Source: Auanema rhodensis (lineage: Eukaryota > Nematoda > Chromadorea > Rhabditida > Rhabditidae). From it: a stretch of DNA of 64,000 bases. The notes beneath the pieces were generated by a model. The model was not told where the DNA came from and did not search any database. It saw nothing but the letters and a program-made list of their open reading frames with translations. The first letter of the stretch is position 1; every line of letters begins with the position of its first letter. The stretch is taken from NCBI GenBank assembly GCA_964057225.1, contig OZ059897.1, positions 15,748,001 to 15,812,000 of the forward strand, read 5' to 3'. Position numbers and translations under genes: made by a program. Shown piece after piece: positions 54,301-64,000 of this stretch.

Positions 54301-57238
54301 TCACTTACTGCACTTTCAAACTCTAATCTTCATTGTTTTTTTTCTTCATTTTCTCTTGTTTAAGATCACTGCTTAATTCATTTGAAATTTGAATACGTTG
54401 CAAGACCATTAAATCATTTTTTCTACTTTTTTTTCTAAAAACCATTTATGTTTTCGTAATAATATTGTCAATGATGTTACTGCCAGATGAAAACTAATGA
54501 TGGATTTACGATGTGTATTCAATCACATTGCTTGTATCGGTTTATAAAAAAACATTCTTATTACTCTTATACTTTCGAATGCTATCAAATATAATATAAA
54601 AATTATTTAATTTAATCTTATTTTGATTAGAATTAATTAAAAACTAATATATGAAAAGCATTCTAATCTATAATGTTCTTTCTCATATAATATATGATGC
54701 TTTTCACAAATTTTTATTATCTTTTACTTAATATTTATTTCTATTTTAGATATTCCAACTACCCGAGAAGCACCACCATCTCCAGCACCTCCGGTTAAAA
54801 CATCAAGTTTACGACCACCGTCTTCAACAACAGGCCTTCGTTCACCTTCCAGGGGATCGGGGTATTTTCAAATTATAGATTTTTAAACTAATTCCTATAT
54901 ATATATATTAGAAATAACAATGGATCTGTAACAAGTACAACTAGTAGTACCATTCGTGGATCACTGTCATCTATAGATACTACTTCCGCCAAATCTCTAC
55001 AAAAGCCATCCGGTATTGCTAGAAGGGCACCGGATACAGATACTATACCTACACGGTCTATTGCAAAACCAAAAGCTTCATTGCTTGGACCTACTGAAAT
55101 CAAATCTGCTGTTACTCCAGTAACAAAGGAATCAAAAATGCTCAAACTTAAATTATTTGGCGGTAATAAAGATAAGAAGGAGAAAACCCCTCAGGCATCT
55201 CCAGCTGTTGTAAGTTGATTTAACTTCTATTTCATAATTTCTTTATTGATATAATTATATTTAATTTAGATAAAGAAAACTGTTGTTAGCAATACACTTA
55301 CTACTTCTCGTTTACCATCAGTCACAAAACCTTCGCTGGAAGTGAAAACTTCGAAGCTGGCAACTCCAACGAAACGACAGGTTCGTATCTTCCATAGTCT
55401 TTAAGAAATATATAACGTTATTTTCTTCCCAACTGTGAGAATAGCAGATTATTGGATAATTCTTTAAAGCTTCTTACGAGAGTAAGCTATAAATCTATCT
55501 ACTCTTGATTCACATCCTAAATTGTCCCATCGGACTAATTCATCTCAGGAACATCTCACAAGTTTTGCAACCTCAAGCGTGAGGCGAACTTCTGTTTTAT
55601 TCAGATCTAACTAAAAGATAATGAAATGAATGGAACTTTCCATTATCTCAGATGAGTAATATGTAAGAGAAACAAGTAGTTTCTGCTCATTCAAGACCCC
55701 CATCTTAAATTTTAAGCAAAGTTCGCGTTTGTGCGCAAGACAAAGATATTTAGCGTTTGTAGTTCCTGAAAATAAGCTGAATTTGGAAAAGACTCATTAC
55801 TTTTCTAGTTGAAGATGAAATATACATCTATAGTTTCATACGGCTCGTTTAGATGTAGTGAGGGTGGTCTCATCTTACTTCTCCTCTTCCATCTTCGTCC
55901 GGTAGAAACTTTATCTTATTGTATAAAGCATTGTGAATGATATTTCAAGTCTATGAATATCTATTGAGTGATTTTGAGATTAAAAGAAATATAAAAAAGT
56001 ATGTTGAAATGGTTGTAAAAACCATTGTCTGCAATGAAATATGTTACAGAGAAGTTCTACGATCACAATAGTGTTTAATTGACTTTTCAATACAATTCAT
56101 TCTCAACATATCATATGCATCATCATTTCGTCGGAAATTCATTAAGAACTAAAGTAAATTCCCTGAAAAACAGCTGAGGACGTTGAGAACCATTTGTCGG
56201 ATGGTCTAACTTTGCTTCCACAAGCTTTTTAATGTGCCGAGTAGAAAAGCCGGGATGTGCCAGATGTTTCAGCGTGGCCATCGCCGTTTGTTGCAACAGC
56301 AATCGTTTTTCTTCACACTTTAGATTTCTGTTGTTCAGCTTTGACCTCATCTTATTGCTTAATCTCTCAATATCATGTTCATTCCGACATAGATTATCGT
56401 CTTATCACATTAATATTATATCTCAATATCTTTTTTTTTGATCAACGGTTGTCTATTCAACGTTCACACTTAAATGTGTAAAAAGAAAAGGTGCAAAGGT
56501 GTTCAATTTTATTTTTTGTACTATAGTATCATTTCTTTCTCATTTCTCATTCATCTTTTAGTTAATACTATATAGATTTCTCAATTTTACTCATGTATTT
56601 CATTGCAATTCGCGTTGTATCTCTCAAACATTTTAACGATTATAATTAACTATTGTGTATAATACATTTCTCCTATTTTTTCTTCCGTTTTATAGTTTAG
56701 GCTTTAGGTTTTACTCCTAATTAGGCTTTGATACCCTATGCTTAGTCGTAGTAGGACTTGAAACAATTAAGTTTTAAAAGAATGAGAGAATATAGAGTGT
56801 AAGAGAATGAATGTCATGTATTAGCTACTCATGAAATTAATGAAATTACATTTCAGAATTATCTATTAAAATATTTGTTGTCTAAGTATTTAATATTTTA
56901 TTAATATAAATTAATTATTAACTAATATTATATTACAATTTAACTATTATTTGATTTCAGCCTGTACAATTACGCACAAAACAGCCAGCTATCATTGTTC
57001 CGTCATCAACAAATTCGTCAACGGAAAATTTGAAACGGTATGCCACATATTATTTATATTATTTTAATTAAATTCTTTGTTTAGAACTTCTAAAAGCAGT
57101 GAAGAAGATTCAGCTTATGCAGGTTTCGGTAGCACTAGTCCCGCTTCGTCTACTCAAAGTTCAATAAGTCTTCGCTCAGCATCAACAAAGGCAAGTTTCA
57201 AAAAATTTTTTGTGAATAATCCAACAATTATATTATTT

Positions 57239-57291
<53 letters not shown>

Positions 57292-59304
57292 TGGGAAACG
57301 AGCTAAACCAATCTCAGCAATTCTAATTCATCTTTAATAATTAGCGTGAGAAAAAAATTCTATTTTCCGTTGATCATTTAATTTTCGGAAATATTTCAAC
57401 TTCCAACACTATGTATGCATCGTATTAATTATGAATCTAGAGTTAGCTTGTTATACTTCCAACTATAGCTACAGATACTAACCCATAAATTCACAATTAT
57501 TGCTTTTTCGTGACCAGCATTGAGGAATCTAATTTAAATCTTACTTTTTTTAATTTATAAAAATAAATTCAAGTATTATTTTTTCAGGATTCACGTGAAA
57601 TGGTATGTGAGACATCTCCAACTCCACCACCTCAACCAGAAATCATGAAAGTTTCTGAACGAAAAGCACACGAATCACAGGTTCATATTATCGCAAATAG
57701 TTTTTCAATTTTTTATTTCTCGTCAATCTTTCCAGGATAAACCAACGTTAGCTGTCAAGGCGTTAAACGTGAATATACCTCCATCTTCGTTTTCAAATTC
57801 TCGTCTGGTAAAGCCTACCAGCATGCTGCCCTTAGCTAAAGAAAAGGCTGAAGTTTCCGTATGTTTTTAAAAACTTTTGTCTGCATTGTTCAAACCACAT
57901 CATTTTAAAAGTCCTCGTTAATATTTTGTTATTGTTATAGGCTGTACCGAAAAATTCTCCAGAAGAGGAGAAGTCGGTTGAAGGTGGTGGTAGCAGTAGC
58001 GCTTCTACGCTACCGCCCAGTCCTACCGTCGGAGTCGTCAGTCCAATGCAGCATCGCAAGAATATTGCAGGTAAAATAATATTATTTTTATTTGAATATA
58101 TATCATATACTCATGTAGATATATTAATTATATGAACTGCTTATAGGATCTACTTCTACTAACGCAAATACGACCAAACCGCAAATAGAAGAAAAATCTG
58201 AAAAACAGAAACCGTTAGTTCTACTTAATGTATGATCTTATTGAATAGTTTTGACCATTTTAGACCTCCACCAGTACGAACATGTAAACTGGAAAGCTCT
58301 TGTGATAATGAAATTGCTCAAGTTAAAGTGCCAGCAATGGCTCCAGTACGTCAACCACCTAGCTATAGTCAATTGTTAAACGAAGGTCGGATACAAAAAT
58401 CAAGTTAGTTCAACATTATAAGTTATTATTTAAAATTTGCTAAGAAAAAAAAGTTTATTTTTTTCTTCAATTTTCTCTTCTTCAATCTTAGTTTATTATA
58501 CAAAAACCTTGCTCTAAAAACTTGAACGAACAAACCACCACAAAATCCGTTTGAAGGTTCAAGACTAATTTCATCGTCATTATCGCCGGCCAGTTGTCGG
58601 AACTCTCAGCTGTCCGTCGACCTGTTCGAAGATATACGGCTTTTGAGATTTTTTTATAGAACATCAATAGTCTTCAATAGTCTTGAAACCATAATATTTA
58701 AAATTTGCTGAAAAGACTTAATCTTAGAAATGTTTTCCTAAATACAAATGAAATCTCAGGTTAATTAGTGTTAATTAACTAAGAAGATTTTCTTATTAAA
58801 ATTTCATTCCTTTGAAATTTTTGAGAGTTTCGAACATTTGTCATCTTATGTCATCGTGTTTTACATCAGCAAATTATAATACATACTTGGTATTTTCTTC
58901 CATATATAGCATATATATAACATATTCTGTAAATCTATACTTATTACAATTCATTATTCTCAAATATTTCCAGATAGCAGAATGGATTCTTCTACTTCTG
59001 AAGATTCACTGGATTCTATAACAACGACTGTACGAGTTCAGATTCCCCCTTCTGGCTATCGTTCAGAAGGAAATACAATGAACAGAAGGCCTGGACCTTC
59101 TTCAGCTAGTGGTATGTTTATTAAGTTAATTTATATGATAAAAACTTATGGTTGTGTTTTTCTTGATAAAACATTTTTATATTTTCAAGATGTTGGTGGA
59201 TATACTTCTGAAAGTGGAATTGCCATTTATGAGAAAATGCAAGATCGTTTAAGAGAATGTCGTGAATCTATGGCTCGTGGAGGTCTATATGATTATGGAG
59301 ATAG
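36339..59304 (+). CDS. unc-53: UNC-53 / neuron navigator orthologue, 17 internal exons (partial)
   Basis: Exons: 36339-36453, 41945-42003, 44700-44772, 48229-48430, 51724-51827, 54750-54861, 54912-55209, 55270-55380, 56961-57037, 57085-57190, 57588-57680, 57736-57858, 57941-58070, 58147-58213, 58264-58403, 58974-59111, 59190-59304; 687 codons, one continuous frame. The cytoplasmic scaffold guides cell and axon migration by linking signalling to actin and microtubules. Visible parts: calponin-homology domain (about 1-105: IYTQWANRHL, LCLQYLRSLGVNCSK, GSLGAVLQLLFALSTYKQQ); Ser/Pro-rich linker with SH3-type proline stretches; MLKLKLFGG; KSSEEDSAYAGFGSTSP; KPTLAVKA; PTVGVVSP; RQPPSYSQLLNEGRI; GGYTSESGIAIYEKMQDRL. 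Each matches C. elegans UNC-53 as I remember it, in the same order. Missing: the start codon exon upstream and the coiled-coil/AAA half downstream. Introns run from 47 nt to 5.5 kb. The intron after 57190 uses a GC donor. Confidence 0.94.
36454..41944 (+). other. unc-53 intron after the first CH exon (5.5 kb)
   Basis: No nested gene is supported. It contains the GC-richest block noticed in the window (38690-38815), AP-2-like palindromes at 36621 and 39177 (the latter with one mismatch), and a (CT)n tract at 39397-39440. Confidence 0.7.
39397..39440. repeat. Imperfect (CT)n tract
   Basis: CTGTCTCTCT units and CT runs in the first long unc-53 intron. Confidence 0.9.
42487..42669 (+). other. 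Coding-like fragment in an unc-53 intron, no start or clear splice sites
   Basis: Sixty codons are open and then end in TAA, in a stretch with far more G+C than its surroundings. The translation is of mixed composition (it includes KCEWLQCEYRFTHEERIRYR and RRHQLRDKY), unlike the Phe/Ile/Asn-rich frames around it. There is no ATG in frame, an in-frame TAA precedes at 42484, and I see no good acceptor. It could be a fossil exon, a piece of a nested gene, or chance. I do not recognise the family. Confidence 0.25.
43184..43210. repeat. (GA)n microsatellite
   Basis: GAGAGA units with one AAA interruption. Confidence 0.9.
44773..48228 (+). other. unc-53 intron, CH domain to CH end (3.5 kb)
   Basis: Strongly T-rich on the sense strand. 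The perfect palindrome CCCTCAGGG lies at 45797-45805 and CCCTAGGG near 45256. No nested gene is supported. Confidence 0.7.
48583..48607. repeat. 11-bp perfect inverted repeat, 3-nt loop
   Basis: Arms ATTGTAATGAA and TTCATTACAAT flank TAC. Confidence 0.9.
49430..49448. repeat. 9-bp perfect inverted repeat, 1-nt centre
   Basis: Arms AACTACAAA and TTTGTAGTT flank a single A. Confidence 0.9.
51828..54749 (+). other. unc-53 intron (2.9 kb)
   Basis: No nested gene is supported. The cluster of GTTAC/GTAAC elements at 52258-52323 is the only patterned non-repeat sequence I see. GC-richer blocks lie at about 53515-53900. Confidence 0.7.
55381..56960 (+). other. unc-53 intron (1.6 kb)
   Basis: A minus-strand open frame (56123-56350) crosses a GC-richer patch, but it has no supporting splice sites or recognisable domain. 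Nothing else is visible. Confidence 0.65.
57191..57587 (+). other. unc-53 intron with a GC donor (GC-AG)
   Basis: The exon ends ACAAAG followed by GCAAGT, the standard sequence of GC-AG introns. The next exon begins GAT TCA after TTTTTTCAG in phase 0. The nearest GT (57195) would shift the frame and create TGA within four codons, so the GC donor is the only one that works. The intron also contains the (AT)21 repeat. Confidence 0.85.
57243..57284. repeat. (AT)21 microsatellite
   Basis: Forty-two nt of uninterrupted AT units, the longest such run in the window, inside the GC-AG intron of unc-53. Confidence 0.95.
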
Positions 59305-60376
59305 GTACGTAACTAATTTCAAATTTTCATTATCTGTACTCTTTTCAACAAAACAATCATAATACAATTAGCGTTTATTCTCTATTTTTTTTGAGAAAAT
59401 GAGCTATGAGAGCCAGTCCATTTCTTTTTAGCTGTTTGAGTTATAAACAAAAACTTCAGTTTACGATTGTTTCTGCACATCATGACCATAAGCTTTGCTC
59501 ATGATGATTCTATTATTCTTTCTATTTTATGAAAAAGTTGGACATGCCTGCTAACTATGCTATCAATGTCCTGTTTTGTCATACAAGAACAATATTGCTG
59601 CAAATATTTAAAATTTAAAATAATTAAAATATTTTTTCCATCATCTCCCTTTCTGTGAAACGGAAAAAATAATTTTTTGCACGCACTTTCGTCATATTCT
59701 TATTCACCGACATGCTAGAGGCCTTTGTTCGTATTCCTATTTGACGCCAATTTATCGTTGTCGTACTGGATCTTAGATTCTGTCTCATCGTTTACTGCTT
59801 CTCCTATAGCATTAAGCTTTAACTGCCACTGCTAAAACCCCTCTTGCCTTCTGGCTTGACTCCAGCCTCTTTCTCTGGCTTATGCGCCATCCACATCACC
59901 AGTCCCGCATCGTTCAGCGATAAGAATCAGCTCTTCTGTGAATAAATGAAGAACGTTCTGTCATACTGCACCATGAGTCATCTGATTATGAATTATGGCT
60001 GTTTTCAATTTTGAAGTGAATGAAATAAGATTGAGAAATTATCTACGATAAATCCAAGTTGAAGCAGAGTTCTATCACTGTTCATCTTTTAGGTCGTTCT
60101 GTTGTTCTTGATTAATTGCTATCTTCATTATCCTTTCCTTGTTCTTTCACAGATAAGGCTTTATGAATTTTGCAAAGAAGCAACCAACCTTGTAACCTTT
60201 CGAACAATTGCCCGACAATAGAAAGAAAGTGTGAAAAAAATCTGACCTTTTGTTTCGTAATAACAGCTTATGAACCTTTCAATTCATTTTTGGGCGGCTT
60301 TTGCATGATTTCAGTGCTCGTAATGAGGTCATACATATATTTTTTTCCATATATCATTCAACACGCAAATCTTTCT

Positions 60377-60421
60377 TTTTATCGTTTAAGAAAAAAACAT
60401 TTTTTTTCTTAAACGATAAAA
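60377..60421. repeat. 21-bp perfect inverted repeat, 3-nt loop
   Basis: The left arm 60377-60397 is the exact reverse complement of the right arm 60401-60421, with CAT between. Each arm carries ATCGTTTAAG or its complement next to seven A or T. The flanking bases do not pair, so the limits are sharp. Confidence 0.97.
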
Positions 60422-62589
60422 TTCCTTTTGATGAAATTTTCATCTCTACTGATCTAGAATACTTCAAATTGCACTATGACTTGTCAAGCCATCAACGATC
60501 TGAAAATCCTCAGAATTAGACGATTTGTGTGGTTTTTCATTGCCACAATAATCTCTTCAATCTATAGAATACAAAGATATCTAAAAAAAAACAGGGCTTT
60601 CAAAGCCATTTATAACTTTCTTTATGATGTTCTAAATCGATTTGTTGATTTTATTATGTTTTTTCTTTTTCTATCAAAACCGGTCAAGTAAACCATTGAC
60701 TCTTTTAGAGTCTCTATGTATCCATTGAATTGCTTCATATCTTATGTGTGTTTACAATGATATGTATATATCTCTACCTGAAGCCCAGTTATAACTATTG
60801 ATTTATATGTTTCATGGTAATTCTTTCTTCTCAAATCCTTATAGCTGCTACTGTCGAATTTTCTCTAGTTGATTCAAAAGAAATCCCGCTCCGTCAGTCA
60901 TATACAGCTGTATGGATAAGAATGCAAGTTTTTTTGTTATCCAAAATAGTCGAATGGCAGCTGCACCTTTTTTCGGTTTTTTCCTCTCTTATTCATGACT
61001 ATATTAGAGGCATCTAAGACGTTAAAGGATTCTATAGACAATGAAAATGAAATAAAATAAAGTTTCAAGCATTGTCATCCATATTCTTCATTATTTCTAA
61101 TGTCATTCCTTGTGCCATCATATTCCAATTTTTTACTTGTGCATTATTTCTCTGGCAAGAAAATTACCATTGTTCAGCTTTTTTTTTATTCATTTCCAAT
61201 ATCGAATGTCTGTTGTAGAGCCTCAAAATCTAAATAATATCCTTTTCTCTCGCTCATTCATTTTTGCAGTCCTGCGTGAAGATGTCATATAATGATTGAT
61301 GCGATGAATTAAATCAAGGTTGTGCTCGAGAATCCGTATATCTATTAAATGTACGAGAGATAGTCAGACAGACAGAATAGTAAATTGCTTATTTGATATC
61401 CAGAAATATCGGACAAGTTGGTTGTGAGGCTTGAATCGTGCATTCAGAAGCCCAGATGGTGTGAATAAGACGTGTTCAGGACAATGATCATCTAATAAGA
61501 ATTCATGACGGTTGCACACTATCTGACTCATTCACTCTGCACTATTCATGACCTGACGATGTAGTGTTAGGAAGAAATAACAATGAATAGAAAAAGCAAC
61601 ACGTGTGTCATCATCATCACATCATCTGCATACGTCTTCCTGTTCTATGCAATTGTTCATATTAGGCTGTGCAGATGCCAAAGATCACATGTCCATAAGT
61701 ACTGATTAGATCGAGTTCAGCTTCATTTCTTCCATACTATTCTTTCATGCTCCATTATTCATTTCATACAAGCAATATATTCATATGCTTCATCTTTATA
61801 AAAAATAATTTTTATTTCATTATGTTCAAACAAATTTGGAAATCCTATTTGTTACTATCAACTTTTTCCTTTGCACCCAATCTACCTACATGATATTAAA
61901 ACACAATTTTACTTAAATAATTAATTCTTGAACTCTGTTGCATTGGTTCCTGGTCACAAATTTCATGTGTTCAGGTCATATTAACCAAGTGCTCTATATC
62001 TTACTTATTCTCATTCTATCTGTATGGCTATGCCTGCTAACCAACTTTGCACATATCCAATCCGTTTGTCCATGTGTTGTCAAGGTGTTGGCCCACGGCT
62101 TACGTTGCCCATAAATAGAATACTCAATCAGGCCGAAGGTTCAGACATAGTTTTCCTTCTTTTCACCACAAAAGGACAAAAGCCATCTCAAGAGGTCGAG
62201 CTCTGACTCTCTCACAGCCTCTACCTCTATCTCCTTCGCTATTGGTAGACTATAACTTCTTTTGCTTAAAACTACGTGTCTTTCATACACAAAGAATCAT
62301 AGGTTCTCTTATATCTGAAGGCAATTCCTAGTTTTGTCGCCAGTCCGATCAACAGTATATGTGCTTGGGTATCAATCGACTCCTCATAAGCCATACAAAC
62401 ACTACCTTTTCGTGCACTATACATCAACTCAACTGATGTTATAATGTGCTAACATCTATTATCTGTTACTGAATAAGAACATTACTTACCTATTATATCT
62501 AAATAATGTCTTTCGTCGAGCGACTCATACTGACCCGACTTGCTGACTGGTATGTTTTGTCTTTTTTCTCTACAATTTGCTGATTTTGC

Positions 62590-62624
62590 ACATTCAGTTT
62601 ATAATTTTCCTACAAACTGAATGT
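62590..62624. repeat. 11-bp perfect inverted repeat, 13-nt loop
   Basis: Arms ACATTCAGTTT (62590-62600) and AAACTGAATGT (62614-62624). Confidence 0.9.
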
Positions 62625-64000
62625 TTTTTCATTATCCCCTAACTAATAATTAATTTTTCACGGTCATTTTTCATCATAAAGTATATGAATATAAGTAGAA
62701 TTAATTTAGTAAAGCAATGTATATTTGTATGAATAAGGAAATAGACGCAAGAAATGCCTGCCGGCTTTTCAGCCATTTCTTTGTATCAAATATATAAAAT
62801 GTTTATTGTATGTCAATTATTTTTGTTTTCTTGATAATACATACAACATCATACAACAAGCTATCGGCTCGTTTGATCTCTTCTTCAACAAGCAATCACA
62901 ACAGGAAGCTTTGGTCCATTAGTTGTAGCCGCCAGGCTCTTCCGGCCCCTTGCTATGATGGTCATTGCGCCTGTTCGTAAGTCACATAAGCACATGCTTG
63001 ACTTGGTTTTATCTCTTTCAATCTTTTCTCTACCACTGTTGTGATATTTTCCTTGTATTTCTGTTATTCCTATATATGAAATTAAATAGGTACATATTGT
63101 GTTTAACAGATTCAAAGTTAAGAGGTCAATACATTTACATTTTTCATACGCTCCTAAATAATACATGCTCACATCTTTCAGTTCGAAAATAGTAAATATT
63201 AAATGAATGATGAATCATTTTTCTTTTTACTTATGAAAAGTCTAATTTGATCTATCATAAGAAGCATCGAGTTCGGCTAACTATAACAATAGTCTGTTAG
63301 CTTTTATTTTCAATCACAATTAAGTATTTGTACTTTGTGAGCCGTCGCTTCTGTCCACCATGAGACATCATAATGGATTTGCCTCCACGGCAGTTGGCTG
63401 TCATCTACGGGACCATCCTCTCATCTATACCGCCATTTGCCATATTTTGATACAGATTCGTGCACAGCTATAGACTATGCAAGCATGAGTTAGATGTTAT
63501 CAGATGTCTTCTAAATCTTTTCACTGCTAGTCGCTGTTTCGCTCATTCTTATCTTGATCAGGGAGTTGAAGAGTAAACGGAAAAGCATGGCTTGGAGCTA
63601 GCTGACCAGAAAGGCAGCAGGCCAATTGCCAGTCATATTTAATGGTCCTTTGTCTAGTTAAATCTCGACGTTTCATCCAAGCAAGTCATTGTTCTAACCA
63701 AAGTCAGTCATAGTTTCAAATTGTTCTTGTAACTACATGTCTACATATAATTACAACATTTAAAACATTTTAATTACTCACTTATATAATATTATTATTT
63801 TCTATTATTCTCAACAAATTTTAAACCTAAGAAAAAACTTGATGAGCTTAATAGTGTCCTCAAACTTTTCTCCTACATTTTTCTTCCTCTTGGACATGTT
63901 GCTTCAACCATCTGGCGTAAGACGAAGTCGGTTGATCGAAATAACAGATGCCATTGCTATCAAAGGAATACTATTCGTTTCAAGGTCTTCTCTCATTTGA

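Larger units (their letters stand above)
59305..64000 (+). other. Probable next unc-53 intron, running off the window
   Basis: The exon ending at 59304 has a good donor (GTACGT). The next conserved block of the protein (Ser-rich, SSLSSGIS-like) was not found in the remaining 4.7 kb. The region holds two notable hairpins (60377-60421 and 62590-62624) and several GC-richer patches (59690-59930, 61310-61700, 62880-62980, 63340-63450), but no exon I can defend. Confidence 0.65.

Noticed and set aside
56123-56350. 75-aa minus-strand open frame of mixed composition in an unc-53 intron
   Set aside because: No splice partners, no recognised domain, no poly(A) or acceptor context. Left as non-coding.
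62893-62976. Possible cassette exon of unc-53 (84 nt, AG acceptor, GTAAGT donor, phase-compatible and open)
   Set aside because: The acceptor has no pyrimidine tract, and the 28-residue translation (Cys/His-rich) does not resemble the Ser-rich block expected next in UNC-53. Phase compatibility alone is weak evidence.

Overview
The window is nuclear DNA from an AT-rich nematode. The evidence is a cuticle collagen with the nematode N-terminal box and YC-x-C cysteine pair, the 5' half of an unc-53 (neuron navigator) orthologue, a DMSR-type peptide GPCR, splice sites of nematode type (TTTTCAG / TTTTTAG acceptors), and acceptor sites just upstream of start codons, as expected for trans-splicing. 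I cannot place it below phylum: introns are very dense, some are 42-49 nt and others several kb.

Layout. 1-7.4 kb: AT-rich non-coding DNA with microsatellites. 7.4-14.4 kb (+): a complete nine-exon GPCR of the FMRFamide/myosuppressin (DMSR, Srw-like) group, 362 aa. 16.5-18.3 kb (+): a complete 12-exon cuticle collagen, 429 aa. 18.4-20.2 kb (-): a complete 13-exon gene for an unrecognised type II membrane protein, 389 aa, meeting the collagen tail to tail with 71 bp between stop codons. 23.2-26.0 kb (+): a complete 12-exon GLUT/SLC2-type sugar transporter, 520 aa. 26.0-36.3 kb: about 10 kb without a supported gene; it probably holds promoter and 5' exon(s) of unc-53. 36.3-59.3 kb (+): 17 consecutive internal exons of unc-53, 687 codons: the calponin-homology domain and the Ser/Pro-rich scaffold region. 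The coiled-coil and AAA portions must lie to the right of the window. 59.3-64.0 kb: no exon supported, probably the next unc-53 intron.

All models were assembled by hand from splice consensus plus reading-phase continuity. Every exon join keeps an open frame. One intron (unc-53, 57191) has a GC donor forced by phase.

The genes do not form a pathway or operon. The most useful observations are the cluster of tiny introns with overlapping convergent 3' ends at 16.5-20.2 kb, the unrecognised membrane protein, a set of identical GC-rich palindromes (CCTSAGG, AP-2-like) in this AT-rich DNA concentrated in and around unc-53, and a 21-bp perfect hairpin with a 3-nt loop. I found no evidence of a previously undescribed system such as a defence locus or mobile element.
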